Below are positions 16,707 to 26,337 of a stretch of 64,000 nucleotides of DNA, piece by piece. A model generated the notes under the pieces. It did no database searches, was not told the DNA's origin, and saw nothing but the letters and a program-made list of their open reading frames with translations. Each line of letters begins with the position of its first letter. Within the stretch, counting starts at the first letter, position 1. Position numbers and translations under genes: made by a program. The DNA comes from an alpha proteobacterium BAL199 (GTDB lineage Bacteria > Pseudomonadota > Alphaproteobacteria > Thalassobaculales > Thalassobaculaceae): NCBI GenBank assembly GCA_000171835.1, contig ABHC01000025.1:1-64000 (forward strand), read 5' to 3'.

Positions 16707-18491
16707 TCAGAACGGCCAGGCGATCGGGATCAGCCAGACCCCCAGCACGGTGAGCAGCAGTTCCAACGGCAGGCCCATCCGCCAGTAATCGCCGAAATGG
16801 TAGCCGCCCGGCCCCATGACCAGCAAATTGTTCTGGTGGCCGATCGGGGTCAGGAACGCCGACGACGCGCCGACCGCCACCGCCATCAGCATCGGGTCGG
16901 CGTTCACGCCCAGAGCCGCTGCGACGCCGACGCCGATCGGCGCCATCACCACCGCGGTAGCAGCGTTGTTCATCACGTCGGACAGGGTCATGGTCAGGAT
17001 CAGCAACAGGCCCAGCAACACCCTTGGCGGCATTTCCCCGGCCAGCGCCGCAAGGCCTTCGGCCATCAACTGGGCAGTACCGGTGGATTCCAGCGCGCCG
17101 CCGACCGGGATCATCGCAGCCAGCAGGACGATGACCTGCCAGTCGATCGCCTCGTAGACGTCGCGCACGTTGATCGTGCGGGTCAGCACCATGCCGACCA
17201 ACGCCGCGACCAGGGCCACGACCGCCGGGAAGATCCCGAGGGCGGTCGCCGTCACCGCAGCGCCGAACAGTGCCACCGGTACAAGCGCGCGCTCCGGATG
17301 CAGGGCGATACGGCGTTCCGCGAGCGGCAGGCAGCCGATCGCCCGCACCGAGTCGACCAGCCCGGCGCGCTCGCCCTGCAGCAGCAGGACGTCACCGGCG
17401 TTGAAGCGCTGGTCGCGCAGGCGGCGGCCGAGCGCCGTTCCCTCGCGGGAGATCGCCAGGAGGTTCAGTCCGAACCGCGCCCGCAGATCGATGTCAGCCG
17501 CCGACCGGCCCTCGACCCAGGCGCGCGGCGGCACCACCACCTCCATCAACGCCAGCGCTTCCCGATCGACCGTCCCGCTGCCGTCCTCGCGTTCCAGATC
17601 CTTGGCGGCCACCAGTTCGAAGCCCCGGGTCACCAGGGCCTGGATCGCTTCGGCTTCGCCGTGGGTGATCAGCACATCGCCCTGTTGAAGGACGGCATGG
17701 TGCATGCGCCGCACCACCTGGGCCCAGCGCCGCACCAAGGCGTCGATCGCCGGCGGTTCCTCCAGGGTTTCGAGAATCTCGCTCAGGCGCTTGCCGATCG
17801 CCGCCGAACCTTCAGGGACTCGCAGTTCCGTCAGATAGGCATCGACATCGAACGGCTGGCCGTCCGAACCACCGGAACGGCCGCGCACTGGCAACAGCCG
17901 CCAACCGATCAGGGTCACAAAGGCGATGCCCGCCACCGCCAGCGGCACTCCGACCCATGCGAAGTCGAACAGGGCGAAACTCTCGCCGGTCACCTGTTTG
18001 CGGTATCCGGCAATCAGCAGGTTCGGTGGCGTGCCGATCAGCGTGGTCATGCCGCCGAGGATGGTTGCGAAGGCCAGCGGCATCAGCACGCCGCCCGGCC
18101 GGTACTTGCCGCGCTTGGCCATCGACAAGGTCACCGGCATCAGCAGCGCCAGGGCACCGACGTTGTTCATGAAGCCGGACAGGACGCCGCCGAGACTGCA
18201 CAGCGCCCCGGTCTGGATCAGCCGGTTGGACGTCAGCCGCCCAATGCGCGAGGCGATCCAGTCGATCGCACCGGATCGGGCCAGGGCAGCTGAAAGGCCT
18301 AGAACGGCGGCAACGGTTACTACCGCCGGGTGCCCGAAGCCAGCGAACGCTTCATCGCCGGGAACCAAACCAAGCGCCGTCGCAACCAGCAAGGCGGACA
18401 CCGCGATGACGTCGACCCTCAGGCGACCCCACACGAACAGCGCCACCACGGCAACGAGAATGGAAAGGATGGCAGCCTGGTCGATGGTCAT
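16707..18491 (-). CDS. SLC13/DASS-type permease with two central RCK_C (TrkA-C) domains
   Basis: Inner-membrane transporter of 594 residues. Two membrane halves (about 1-200 and 400-594) surround a cytoplasmic insert. The insert carries two TrkA-C-like domains, recognisable from GDVLITHGEAEAIQAL and GDVLLLQGERAGL. The membrane halves carry the paired SNT-like re-entrant motifs of the family, GFMNNVGALALLMPV with GTPPNLL, and DVMNNAATAVVMAP with HQNNLLVMGPGGY. Such proteins move sulfate or other small anions with sodium; the substrate is not shown by sequence. It is divergent from trkH, with about 100 bases between the starts. Confidence 0.85.
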   Translation of the reverse strand: MTIDQAAILSILVAVVALFVWGRLRVDVIAVSALLVATALGLVPGDEAFAGFGHPAVVTVAAVLGLSAALARSGAIDWIASRIGRLTSNRLIQTGALCSLGGVLSGFMNNVGALALLMPVTLSMAKRGKYRPGGVLMPLAFATILGGMTTLIGTPPNLLIAGYRKQVTGESFALFDFAWVGVPLAVAGIAFVTLIGWRLLPVRGRSGGSDGQPFDVDAYLTELRVPEGSAAIGKRLSEILETLEEPPAIDALVRRWAQVVRRMHHAVLQQGDVLITHGEAEAIQALVTRGFELVAAKDLEREDGSGTVDREALALMEVVVPPRAWVEGRSAADIDLRARFGLNLLAISREGTALGRRLRDQRFNAGDVLLLQGERAGLVDSVRAIGCLPLAERRIALHPERALVPVALFGAAVTATALGIFPAVVALVAALVGMVLTRTINVRDVYEAIDWQVIVLLAAMIPVGGALESTGTAQLMAEGLAALAGEMPPRVLLGLLLILTMTLSDVMNNAATAVVMAPIGVGVAAALGVNADPMLMAVAVGASSAFLTPIGHQNNLLVMGPGGYHFGDYWRMGLPLELLLTVLGVWLIPIAWPF

Positions 18492-18595
18492 GGACGCTCT
18501 TGTACATAGGAGGAGATCAAGACACCTTACCGGCTCATCGACCCTGCGTCGCCCAACGCAATCCAGGGGGTCACGGTTCCGACGGGGGGAAGGGT

Positions 18596-20035
18596 ATGCC
18601 TGCGTTTCGGCCCGTCGTGTTCATCGGCGGCATTCTGGTTCTAGTGCTGGCCGCGACCATGGCAATCCCCGCCCTGGTCGAACTGGCGCTGGGAGCGGAT
18701 CATGCTGCGGAGTATCTGCCGTGCGTCGCCGTGCCGGTGTTTCTGGGCGCGACGGCGGTGCTCGCATCCCGCGGCGGGCCGATGAAGCTTGGGCTGCGCG
18801 AAGCCTATCTGCTGACCTCAGGCCTGTGGTTCGTGCTGCCGATGGTGGCCGCCCTGCCGTTCATGTGGACGGTGCCGAACCTATCGCTCACCGACGCCTA
18901 TTTCGAAGCGGTCAGCGGCCTGACCACCACCGGGTCGACGGTAATTGCCGGCCTCGACAATCTGCCGCCCGGCGTTCTGCTGTGGCGCTCGATGCTGCAG
19001 TGGGTCGGCGGCATCGGCATCGTCATGATGGCCGTCGCCGTGCTGCCGCTGCTGCGGGTTGGTGGCATGCAGTTGATGAGCCGGGAGTCCTCGGATACCT
19101 CCGACAAGATTCTGGCCCGACCGCGCGAACTGGCAACCTGGCTGCTCAGCGTCTACCTCGGCATGACCGTGCTGTCGGCGATCGCCTACGGCTTCGCTGG
19201 GATGGGCGGCTTCGACGCGCTGAACCACGCCATGACCACGGTGTCGACGGCCGGCTTCTCCACCCGCGACACCTCGCTGGGCAGTTTCTCACCGGCCGCG
19301 CAATGGGTGTCGGTGGTGTTCATGCTGGCGGGTGCAGCGCCTTTCCTGCTGTACGTCCAGGTGCTGCGCGGAACGTCCGGGTTCGTGCCGTGGAGCCAGA
19401 TTCCACCGATGCTGGGCGTCGTCGTGATCGGCGGCGGCCTGCTGGCGTATTCCGCGGTCGAGAGCGGGCACGGAGTGCTGGACGCCATCCGGCACGGTGT
19501 CTTCACGGTGACCTCGATCATCACCACCACCGGGTATGCCTCCTATGACTGGCAGACCTGGGGACCGATCGCGGCCGCCCTGGCACTGGTTCTGTCGTTT
19601 TGCGGTGGCTGCACCGGCTCGACCACCGGAGGAGTGAAGATCTTCCGCTGGCAGGTGCTGATCCGCCGGTTTCGCATCACCACCCAGGAACTGATCCGGC
19701 CGCACCGGGTGGTCGCCCAGGTCTATCAGGGCCGTCCGGTCGGGCCGGAGGTTGTGCAGGGCGTCATGGGTTTCGTCCTGCTGGTCGGCGGGGTGACCGC
19801 GCTGGTGACGGTGGCGCTGGCAGCTACCGGGCTCGACCTGGTCACCGCGTTCTCCACCGCCGCCACCGCCGTCACCAATGTCGGTCCGGCCCTCGGAACT
19901 ATCGCCGGACCGGCCGGAAATTTCGGACCGCTGCCGGATACCGCGAAATGGATCCTGTCGTTCGCCATGTTGCTAGGTCGGTTGGAACTTCTGACCGTCC
20001 TGGTAATGCTCGACCCCGACTTCTGGAAGCGTTGA
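18596..20035 (+). CDS. trkH: TrkH potassium uptake channel subunit, copy 1
   Basis: Membrane subunit (479 residues) of a Trk/Ktr-type potassium transporter. The four pore loops carry the selectivity glycine: TTTGST, VSTAGFST, TTTGYAS and TNVGPALG. C-terminal GRLELLTVLVML is conserved. The start at 18596 follows a purine-rich GGGGGGAAGGG. No trkA or ktrA gating subunit is encoded in the window. A second, very similar trkH follows 125 bases downstream. Confidence 0.93.
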   Translation: MPAFRPVVFIGGILVLVLAATMAIPALVELALGADHAAEYLPCVAVPVFLGATAVLASRGGPMKLGLREAYLLTSGLWFVLPMVAALPFMWTVPNLSLTDAYFEAVSGLTTTGSTVIAGLDNLPPGVLLWRSMLQWVGGIGIVMMAVAVLPLLRVGGMQLMSRESSDTSDKILARPRELATWLLSVYLGMTVLSAIAYGFAGMGGFDALNHAMTTVSTAGFSTRDTSLGSFSPAAQWVSVVFMLAGAAPFLLYVQVLRGTSGFVPWSQIPPMLGVVVIGGGLLAYSAVESGHGVLDAIRHGVFTVTSIITTTGYASYDWQTWGPIAAALALVLSFCGGCTGSTTGGVKIFRWQVLIRRFRITTQELIRPHRVVAQVYQGRPVGPEVVQGVMGFVLLVGGVTALVTVALAATGLDLVTAFSTAATAVTNVGPALGTIAGPAGNFGPLPDTAKWILSFAMLLGRLELLTVLVMLDPDFWKR

Positions 20036-20160
20036 GGTCGGGCCGACCGAAGAACCTGGACGAGGCTTGTATCCAACAGGACTTCGCTGCATCTTGCCCC
20101 GCCCGTTGAAGCCCGCCCTTTCGGGGCCGCCAGCTTCGGGGAATCGCTGGAGGGATTGAG

Positions 20161-21600
20161 ATGCCGTCGTTCCGGCCGGTCGTGTTCATCGGCGGCCTGC
20201 TCGTGCTGGTGCTGGCCGCGACCCTGGCGATCCCTGCCCTCGTGGAACTGGCGCTCGACGCCGACCACGCCCCCGAATATCTGCCTTGCATAGCCGTGCC
20301 AGCGTTCCTGGGCGCGACCGCCGTGTTGGCGTCGCGCGGCGGGCCGATGAAACTCGGCATCCGTGAGGCGTATCTGCTGACCTCCAGCCTGTGGATCGTG
20401 CTGCCGCTGTTCGCCGCCCTGCCCTTCATGTGGACGGTTCCGAACCTGTCGCTCACCGATGCCTATTTCGAAGCGGTCAGCGGCCTGACCACGACCGGAT
20501 CGACGGTCATCGTCGGACTGGAATCCATGTCGCCCGGTGTCCTGCTGTGGCGATCGCTGCTGCAATGGGTCGGCGGTATCGGGATCGTGGTAATGGCGGT
20601 CGCAGTATTGCCCCTGCTGCGGGTCGGCGGCATGCAGTTGATGAGCCGGGAATCCTCCGACACCTCCGACAAGATCCTGGCCCGGCCACGCGAACTGGCG
20701 ACCTGGCTGCTCAGCGTCTATCTAGGCCTGACGGTGCTGTCGACGATCGGCTACGGCCTGACCGGAATGAGCGGATTCGAGGCGCTGAACCACGCGATGG
20801 CAACGGTTTCGACAGGTGGTTTCTCAACCCACGACAGCTCGTTCGGCGCCTTCTCGCCGGCCGCGCAATGGGTAGCCGTGGTCTTCATGCTGGCGGGTGC
20901 GGCACCGTTCCTGTTTTACGTGCAGGTGCTGCGTGGGACCTCCGGCTTCGTGCCGTGGAGCCAGATTCCGCCGATGCTGGGTGTCGTCGCGATCGGCGGG
21001 GGCCTGCTGGCGCTGACCGCGTACCAGAGCGGGCACGATCCGGTGGACGCCGTCCGCCACGGCGTCTTTTCAGTCGCGTCGATCATCACCACGCCCGGCT
21101 TCGCCTCCTATGACTGGCAGAGTTGGGGCCCGTTCGCCGCGTCGCTGGCGCTGATGCTGACCTTCTGCGGCGGCTGCACCGGATCGACCGCCGGCGCGGT
21201 GAAGATCTTCCGCTGGCAGGTGCTGATTCAGCGGTTCCGGATCATCGCCCAGGAACTGATCCGGCCGCACCGGGTGGTGGCCCAGGTGTATCAGAACCGG
21301 GCGGTCAGTCCGGAAGTGGTTCAGGGCGTGATGGCATTCGTGCTGCTGACCGGCGCCGTGACGTCGCTGACAACCATGGCCCTGACCGCTACCGGCCTTG
21401 ATCTGGTCACCGCCTTTTCCAGCGCCGCAACCGCCATCACCAATGTCGGCCCCGCACTCGGACCGATCGCCGGACCGGCCGGCACCTTCGCGCCGTTGCC
21501 GGACACAGCAAAATGGATCCTGTCGTTCGCCATGCTACTGGGCCGGCTGGAGCTGCTGACCGTCCTGGTCATGTTGGAGCCGGGCTTCTGGCACCGCTGA
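20161..21600 (+). CDS. trkH: TrkH potassium uptake channel subunit, copy 2
   Basis: Paralog of the preceding gene, the same length (479 residues) and aligned without gaps by eye, so a tandem duplication. The pore loops differ in two places: loop 2 reads VSTGGFST instead of VSTAGFST, and loop 3 reads TTPGFAS instead of TTTGYAS. The proline sits directly before the selectivity glycine, so conductance or affinity may have diverged. A GGAGGG ribosome site precedes the ATG. It is convergent with ugpC, with 24 bases between the stops. Confidence 0.92.
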   Translation: MPSFRPVVFIGGLLVLVLAATLAIPALVELALDADHAPEYLPCIAVPAFLGATAVLASRGGPMKLGIREAYLLTSSLWIVLPLFAALPFMWTVPNLSLTDAYFEAVSGLTTTGSTVIVGLESMSPGVLLWRSLLQWVGGIGIVVMAVAVLPLLRVGGMQLMSRESSDTSDKILARPRELATWLLSVYLGLTVLSTIGYGLTGMSGFEALNHAMATVSTGGFSTHDSSFGAFSPAAQWVAVVFMLAGAAPFLFYVQVLRGTSGFVPWSQIPPMLGVVAIGGGLLALTAYQSGHDPVDAVRHGVFSVASIITTPGFASYDWQSWGPFAASLALMLTFCGGCTGSTAGAVKIFRWQVLIQRFRIIAQELIRPHRVVAQVYQNRAVSPEVVQGVMAFVLLTGAVTSLTTMALTATGLDLVTAFSSAATAITNVGPALGPIAGPAGTFAPLPDTAKWILSFAMLLGRLELLTVLVMLEPGFWHR

Positions 21601-21624
21601 TCGCGCGGCGCCGGGCAATCCGGA

Positions 21625-22719
21625 TCAGATCCGGCGCCCAGTCGCCACGTCGAACAGGTGCAGATGCGACGGATCGGCGACCAGTGGAATCACCGTCCCA
21701 GCCGGCATGACGTGGTGGCCGGACATCCGCACCGTCAGCAGGCCGCCTTCGCCGGCCCCCTGGACCGCCGACGCAAGCCCGTACAGCAGGGTGTCGGCGC
21801 CCAAGTGCTCGACCAGCACGATCTCGAACTTCAACGCCGAGTCGGTGTCCGAAGACGGCATCAGATGCTCGGGGCGCACCCCGATAGTGACCGAGCGGCC
21901 CGGTTCGACCGTCCGCCCGTCCGCCGGCAGCACCAACCGCGATCCGTCCGCCAAGGTCAGGTGCCGGCCGTCGGCCTCGACCTGCCCCGGCATGAAGTTC
22001 ATCGCCGGCGAGCCGATGAAGCCCCCGACGAACACGCTGCTCGGCTTTTCATACAGGTCGATCGGCGTGCCGATCTGCTCCGCCACGCCCGCATTCATCA
22101 CCACCAGCCGGTCGGCCATGGTCATGGCCTCGATTTGGTCGTGGGTCACATAGACGCTGGTGGTGCCGAGCCGGCGCTGCAACTGCTTGATCTCGACCCG
22201 CATCTGCACGCGCAGTTTAGCGTCGAGGTTCGACAGCGGCTCGTCGAACAGGAAGGCCGCCGGTTCGCGCACGATCGCCCGGCCCATGGCCACCCGCTGG
22301 CGCTGGCCGCCGGACAGCTGGCGCGGACGCCGGTCGAGCAAGCCATCGAGCTGCAGGATGCTGGCCGCCTTCTGCACCCGCTCCTCGATCGCCGCCTTGG
22401 GAAAGCCGCGGTTGCGCAGGCCGTACGACATGTTCTGGTAGACCGACATGTGCGGGTACAGGGCGTAGTTCTGGAACACCATGGCGATGTCGCGGTCCGC
22501 CGGCTCCAGGTCGTTGACCACCCGGTCGCCGATCTGGATGGTGCCGCCGGTCACGGTCTCCAGCCCGGCGATCATCCGCAGCAGCGTAGACTTGCCGCAG
22601 CCGGACGGCCCGACCAGCACGATGAACTCGCCGTCCTCGACCTTCAGGTCGATCCCGTGGATCGCCTTGAACCCGTTCGGATAGACCTTCTCGACGCCTG
22701 AGATCTGCAGATTCGCCAT
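21625..22719 (-). CDS. ugpC: UgpC: ATPase of the glycerol-3-phosphate ABC importer
   Basis: ABC ATPase of the MalK/UgpC type, 364 residues. Walker [10 protein letters not shown] is near residue 38, the signature [14 protein letters not shown] near 134, and Walker [13 protein letters not shown] near 155. A C-terminal TOBE/OB region of about 125 residues follows. It is the last gene of the ugpB-ugpA-ugpE-ugpC operon, 11 bases after ugpE. AGGAA precedes the ATG. Confidence 0.92.
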   Translation of the reverse strand: MANLQISGVEKVYPNGFKAIHGIDLKVEDGEFIVLVGPSGCGKSTLLRMIAGLETVTGGTIQIGDRVVNDLEPADRDIAMVFQNYALYPHMSVYQNMSYGLRNRGFPKAAIEERVQKAASILQLDGLLDRRPRQLSGGQRQRVAMGRAIVREPAAFLFDEPLSNLDAKLRVQMRVEIKQLQRRLGTTSVYVTHDQIEAMTMADRLVVMNAGVAEQIGTPIDLYEKPSSVFVGGFIGSPAMNFMPGQVEADGRHLTLADGSRLVLPADGRTVEPGRSVTIGVRPEHLMPSSDTDSALKFEIVLVEHLGADTLLYGLASAVQGAGEGGLLTVRMSGHHVMPAGTVIPLVADPSHLHLFDVATGRRI

Positions 22720-22730
22720 CCGCCGTGTTC

Positions 22731-23666
22731 CTATTTCTCGGTTTCAACCAGGCCTTTGACGAACAGCCGCTGCATGCCGATGACGATCGCCACCGGCGGC
22801 AGCATCGCCAGCATGCTGGCCGCCATCACCAGGTTCCATTGCGGTTCGATATCGGCCACGTTCACCATGCGCTGGATGCCCATCACGACGGTGGCGTAGG
22901 ACGGATCGGTGGTGACCAGAAGCGGCCAGAGGTACTGGTTCCAGCCGAAGATGAAGAGAATCACGAACAGCGCCGCGATGTTGGTGCGCGACAGCGGCAG
23001 CAGGATGTCGCGGAAGAACTTCATCGGCCCGGCGCCGTCGATCCGCGCCGCCTCGGTCAACTCGTCCGGCACCGTCAGGAAGAACTGCCGGAACAGGAAG
23101 GTGGCAGTCGCCGAGGCGATCAGTGGCAGGGTCAAGCCGGCGTAGCTGTCCAGCATGCTGACGTCGAGGTCGATCGAGAAGCCGGCGATCACCACGTCGG
23201 TGCCCTCGTAGCCGAGCAGCGCCAGCAGTTTGGTCAACGGCGTGAAGACGTTGGCGATCACCTCGTAGGTCGGCAGGATGCGGACTTCGACCGGCAGCAT
23301 CAGGGTGATGAAAATCAGCCAGAAGCAGGTCATGCGGAACGGGAACCGGAAATAGCAGATCGCGAAAGCCGCAATCAGCGAAATGGCGATTTTGCCGATC
23401 GCGATGCTCAGCGCCATGATCAGGCTGTTGAGCATCATTCCCGTCAGCGGCTGGCCGGATACGTGCTTCATGCCGGACGACAACATCTGGCTGTAGTTCT
23501 CGAACATCTGGTTGCCGAACCACATCGGGATCGGCGAACGCAGCAGGTCCTCGCCGGCGTGGGTCGAGGAGACCAGCGTGACCCATAGCGGCAGCACCAC
23601 CACGCCGATGCCGAGGATCAGCACGAGGTGGGAAAACACCGTCAGCCAGGGGCGGTTCTCAACCAT
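22731..23666 (-). CDS. ugpE: UgpE: permease of the glycerol-3-phosphate ABC importer
   Basis: Inner-membrane permease (311 residues) with six predicted membrane segments. The EAA loop that docks the ATPase is [24 protein letters not shown] read in part as [14 protein letters not shown]. The long insert [16 protein letters not shown] is typical of UgpE. The gene starts 3 bases after the ugpA stop, so the two are tightly coupled. Confidence 0.93.
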   Translation of the reverse strand: MVENRPWLTVFSHLVLILGIGVVVLPLWVTLVSSTHAGEDLLRSPIPMWFGNQMFENYSQMLSSGMKHVSGQPLTGMMLNSLIMALSIAIGKIAISLIAAFAICYFRFPFRMTCFWLIFITLMLPVEVRILPTYEVIANVFTPLTKLLALLGYEGTDVVIAGFSIDLDVSMLDSYAGLTLPLIASATATFLFRQFFLTVPDELTEAARIDGAGPMKFFRDILLPLSRTNIAALFVILFIFGWNQYLWPLLVTTDPSYATVVMGIQRMVNVADIEPQWNLVMAASMLAMLPPVAIVIGMQRLFVKGLVETEK

Positions 23667-23669
23667 CGC

Positions 23670-24554
23670 TCAGTACTCCACCCGCCGCTCGATGTATCGG
23701 AACTGTACCACCGTCAGCGTGACGACGATGACCATCAGCACCACGGACTGCGCCGCCGAGCCACCGAGGTCGAGGCCGATGAAACCATCGTTGAACACCT
23801 TGTAGACCAGCGTGTTGGTCGCACCGGCCGGGCCGCCGCGGGTGGTCGCGTGGATCGTGCCGAAGGTGTCGAAGAAGGCATAGACGATGTTGACCACCAC
23901 CAGGAAGAAGGTGGTCGGGCTCAACAGCGGGAAAATGATGGTCCAGAACCGCTTGAACGGCGAGGCGCCGTCGATTGCCGCAGCCTCGATCAGGGAGCGC
24001 GGGATCGCCTGCAAGCCGGCCAGGAAGAACAGGAAGTTGTAGCTGATCTGCTTCCACGCGGCCGCGATGACGATCAGCAGCAGCGCGTCGGTACCGTTCA
24101 GCGTGTGGTTCCAGTCGTAGCCGAACACCGTACGCAGGATCCAGGCGTTGATGCCGACCGCGGGGTTGAACATGAAGTACCAGAGCACGCCGGCAATCGC
24201 CGGGGCGACCGCGTACGGCCAGATCAGCAGGGTCTTGTAGGTGGTCGCGCCCTTGATGATCCGGTCGGCCATCACCGCCAGCATCAGCGCGAACGACAAT
24301 GACAGCAGCGCGACCGCGACGCTGAACACGATCGTGACGTCGAATGATTCAAGATAGATCGGGTCGGAGAACAGGTAGGCAAAATTGTCGAGACCGACGA
24401 AGGCGGTTCGCAGTCCGAACGCATCCTGCTGGAGCACCGACTGGTAGAGCGCTTGGCTGGCCGGCCAGATGAAGAAGATCAGCGTGATCAGCAACTGCGG
24501 CGCCAGCAGGGCGTAGGGCAACCATTTGTGCCGGAAGGTAACGCGTTTGATCAC
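23670..24554 (-). CDS. ugpA: UgpA: permease of the glycerol-3-phosphate ABC importer
   Basis: Inner-membrane permease of 294 residues, partner of UgpE. The N-terminal segment [20 protein letters not shown] is the first membrane span. The EAA loop reads [21 protein letters not shown]. The start is a GTG at 24554, preceded by GAGG at 8 bases. The gene lies 98 bases after ugpB, a gap that contains a hairpin. Confidence 0.92.
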   Translation of the reverse strand: MIKRVTFRHKWLPYALLAPQLLITLIFFIWPASQALYQSVLQQDAFGLRTAFVGLDNFAYLFSDPIYLESFDVTIVFSVAVALLSLSFALMLAVMADRIIKGATTYKTLLIWPYAVAPAIAGVLWYFMFNPAVGINAWILRTVFGYDWNHTLNGTDALLLIVIAAAWKQISYNFLFFLAGLQAIPRSLIEAAAIDGASPFKRFWTIIFPLLSPTTFFLVVVNIVYAFFDTFGTIHATTRGGPAGATNTLVYKVFNDGFIGLDLGGSAAQSVVLMVIVVTLTVVQFRYIERRVEY

Positions 24555-24588
24555 GGCATCATGCCTCGGCTGTCTCGATGTCGGCCCG

Positions 24589-24632
24589 AAAAGACGCGCC
24601 CGGAAGGATCGGCGAACCGGCCTCCCGGGCGC
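24589..24632 (-). terminator. Intercistronic hairpin between ugpB and ugpA
   Basis: Read on the minus strand, GCGCCCGG and CCGGGCGC form an 8-base-pair outer stem. It encloses a partly paired inner arm with loop TTCG, followed by GTCTTTT. It probably terminates or slows part of the transcription after ugpB, so that binding protein exceeds permease. Confidence 0.55.
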
Positions 24633-24652
24633 TGACTATGCACCGGATCCGA

Positions 24653-25978
24653 TCAGGATCCGTTTTCCTTTTCGAACTTGCGCAGCAGATCGTTGCCCCG
24701 CGACACGGCGGTGTCGAGGCCTTCCTGGGCGGTCTTAGTGCCGGCCCAGACGGCTTCGAGCTCGTCGTTGAAGATGTCGCGGATCTGCACGAAGTTGCCG
24801 AACCGCAGGCCCTTGGAGTTCGGGGTCGGCTTGTTCAGCGTCATCTGCTTGATCGAGACGTCGGCACCCGGGTTCGCTTCGTAGAAGCCTTGCTGCTTAG
24901 TCAGCTCGTAGGCCGCCGTGGTGATCGGCAGGTAGCCCGTGAACTGATGCCAGTCGGCCTGCACTTCGGCGGACGACAGGTAGTTGAAGAAGTCGGCCAC
25001 GCCCTTGTACTCAGCCTTCTTGTGGCCGGTCAGCACCCACAGGGTGGCACCGCCGATGATCGAGTTCTGCGGCGCGCCCTTCACGTCCGGCCAGTACGGC
25101 AGCATGCCGACGCCGAACTCGAAGTCCTTGGCGTTCGCTTTGATGCCAGCCAGGGCGGCCGAGCTGTTCATATACATGGCGCATTCTTGATTATAGAACT
25201 TCGGTGCGCTGTCCGACCGGCGTCCGCCGTAGTCGAAGATCTTGGTCTTCTGCCACTCGGCAAGCTGGGCGATGTGCCGCACATGCAGCGGGCTGTTGAT
25301 CTGGAACTCGGTGTCGAGACCGGCGAAGCCGTTCTCCTTGGTGCCGATCGGAACGTTGTGCCAGGCCGAGAAGTTCTCGATCTGCACCCAGCTCTGCCAA
25401 CCGGTGGTGAACCCGCACGCTACGCCGGCGGCCTGCAGCTTCTTGGCGGCCTCGCCAAGCTCGGGCCAAGTCTTCGGCGGACTGTTGGGGTCCAGGCCAG
25501 CCTTCGCGAACTGGGTCTTGTTGTAGTACAGGACCGGGGTCGAGCTGTTGAACGGCATCGACAGCATGTTGCCGGCGGTGTCGGTGTAGTAGCCGGTGAC
25601 CGACGGCAAGTAGACGCTCGGATCGAACTGGGCGCCCGAATCCTTCATCAGTTGGTAGACCGGGTACACCGCACCCTTGGCCGCCATCATGGTGGCGGTA
25701 CCGACTTCGAAGACCTGCACGATGTGCGGCTGCTTCTTGGCGCGGAACGCGGCGATCGCGCCGGTCATGGTCTCGGTGTAGTTGCCCTTGTAGACGGGCA
25801 CCACCTTGTATTCCTTTTGGCGCTCGTTGAAGCCGGCGGCGATCGCTTCGACCTTCTCGCCGAGCTTGCCGCCCATCGCGTGCCACCACTGAATTTCGGT
25901 CTGCGCATACGCCTGACCGGCAACGGTCAGTGCGAGGGCGCCTGCCGCGACCGCGGCAAACTTCCGGTGCAACGTCAT
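24653..25978 (-). CDS. ugpB: UgpB: periplasmic glycerol-3-phosphate binding protein
   Basis: Secreted solute-binding protein of 441 residues. A signal peptide covers residues 1-25 (cleavage after AYAQ or nearby). Then IQWWHAMGGKLGEKV opens the mature protein, as in known UgpB proteins. Conserved ligand-site regions include YKGNYTETM, FNSSTPVLYYN and CGFTTGWQSW. It is the first gene of the operon. It imports sn-glycerol-3-phosphate or glycerophosphodiesters. The promoter lies in the palindrome-rich region shared with the divergent Asp-box gene. Confidence 0.94.
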   Translation of the reverse strand: MTLHRKFAAVAAGALALTVAGQAYAQTEIQWWHAMGGKLGEKVEAIAAGFNERQKEYKVVPVYKGNYTETMTGAIAAFRAKKQPHIVQVFEVGTATMMAAKGAVYPVYQLMKDSGAQFDPSVYLPSVTGYYTDTAGNMLSMPFNSSTPVLYYNKTQFAKAGLDPNSPPKTWPELGEAAKKLQAAGVACGFTTGWQSWVQIENFSAWHNVPIGTKENGFAGLDTEFQINSPLHVRHIAQLAEWQKTKIFDYGGRRSDSAPKFYNQECAMYMNSSAALAGIKANAKDFEFGVGMLPYWPDVKGAPQNSIIGGATLWVLTGHKKAEYKGVADFFNYLSSAEVQADWHQFTGYLPITTAAYELTKQQGFYEANPGADVSIKQMTLNKPTPNSKGLRFGNFVQIRDIFNDELEAVWAGTKTAQEGLDTAVSRGNDLLRKFEKENGS

Positions 25979-26197
25979 GGAATCGTCTCCCTCTGGGGGT
26001 TTTCGTCAGCAATCGGGACGGATCATCCCCCACGACCCGGCCATCCATTTCATAGTAATCGAAGAGTCTGACGCGTCCATCCGAATTTTCGGATTCGAAC
26101 ACGAGAATCATCTCGGCCGATCCGCCACCAGACACACGCAGACTCCGCGGCGGACAGCCCGGCACGCAGGGTTGGCCGGACCCTAGGCATGACGCAT

Positions 26198-26216
26198 GAC
26201 ATTTCAGTGAAATGTC
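26198..26216. repeat. Perfect 19-base palindrome, candidate operator
   Basis: Arms GACATTTCA and TGAAATGTC separated by one base. Its size and symmetry suit a dimeric regulator rather than a terminator, since it lies between divergent genes with no T-run. Confidence 0.6.
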
Positions 26217-26221
26217 TGTGA

Positions 26222-26247
26222 CGCTTCGATTAATCCGTATCGAAGCG
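26222..26247. repeat. 9-base inverted repeat with 8-base spacer, candidate operator
   Basis: CGCTTCGAT and ATCGAAGCG are perfect arms around TAATCCGT, 5 bases after the previous palindrome. Confidence 0.55.
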
Positions 26248-26286
26248 ACCATCGATGTCGTGGTCGGGTTGACGGCATCGATTAAT

Positions 26287-26298
26287 GTTGATATCAAC
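26287..26298. repeat. 12-base palindrome GTTGATATCAAC, candidate operator
   Basis: Perfect palindrome in the AT-rich stretch about 40 bases before the Asp-box gene start, where promoter elements of that gene would lie. Confidence 0.45.
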
Positions 26299-26337
26299 TT
26301 ATAAACTTCCACGCAGGAAATGCGAAAGGAACTCGAC

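Larger units (their letters stand above)
25979..26337. promoter_or_regulatory. 359-base divergent control region between ugpB and the Asp-box gene
   Basis: Contains no gene. The half nearest the Asp-box gene is AT-rich and carries three separate palindromes (26198-26216, 26222-26247, 26287-26298). TGACGC is repeated directly at 26190 and 26219, 29 bases apart. No convincing two-half Pho box was found. Both divergent genes are probably controlled from here. Confidence 0.6.

Noticed and set aside
16797-18293. Plus-strand open frame of 498 codons opposite the SLC13 gene
   Set aside because: Composition is His/Gln/Arg-rich and lacks any domain; the opposite strand has all transporter motifs.
26190-26224. 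Pho box in the ugp promoter
   Set aside because: GTCAT repeats occur but with 7-base rather than 11-base spacing, and the first half-site is poor.
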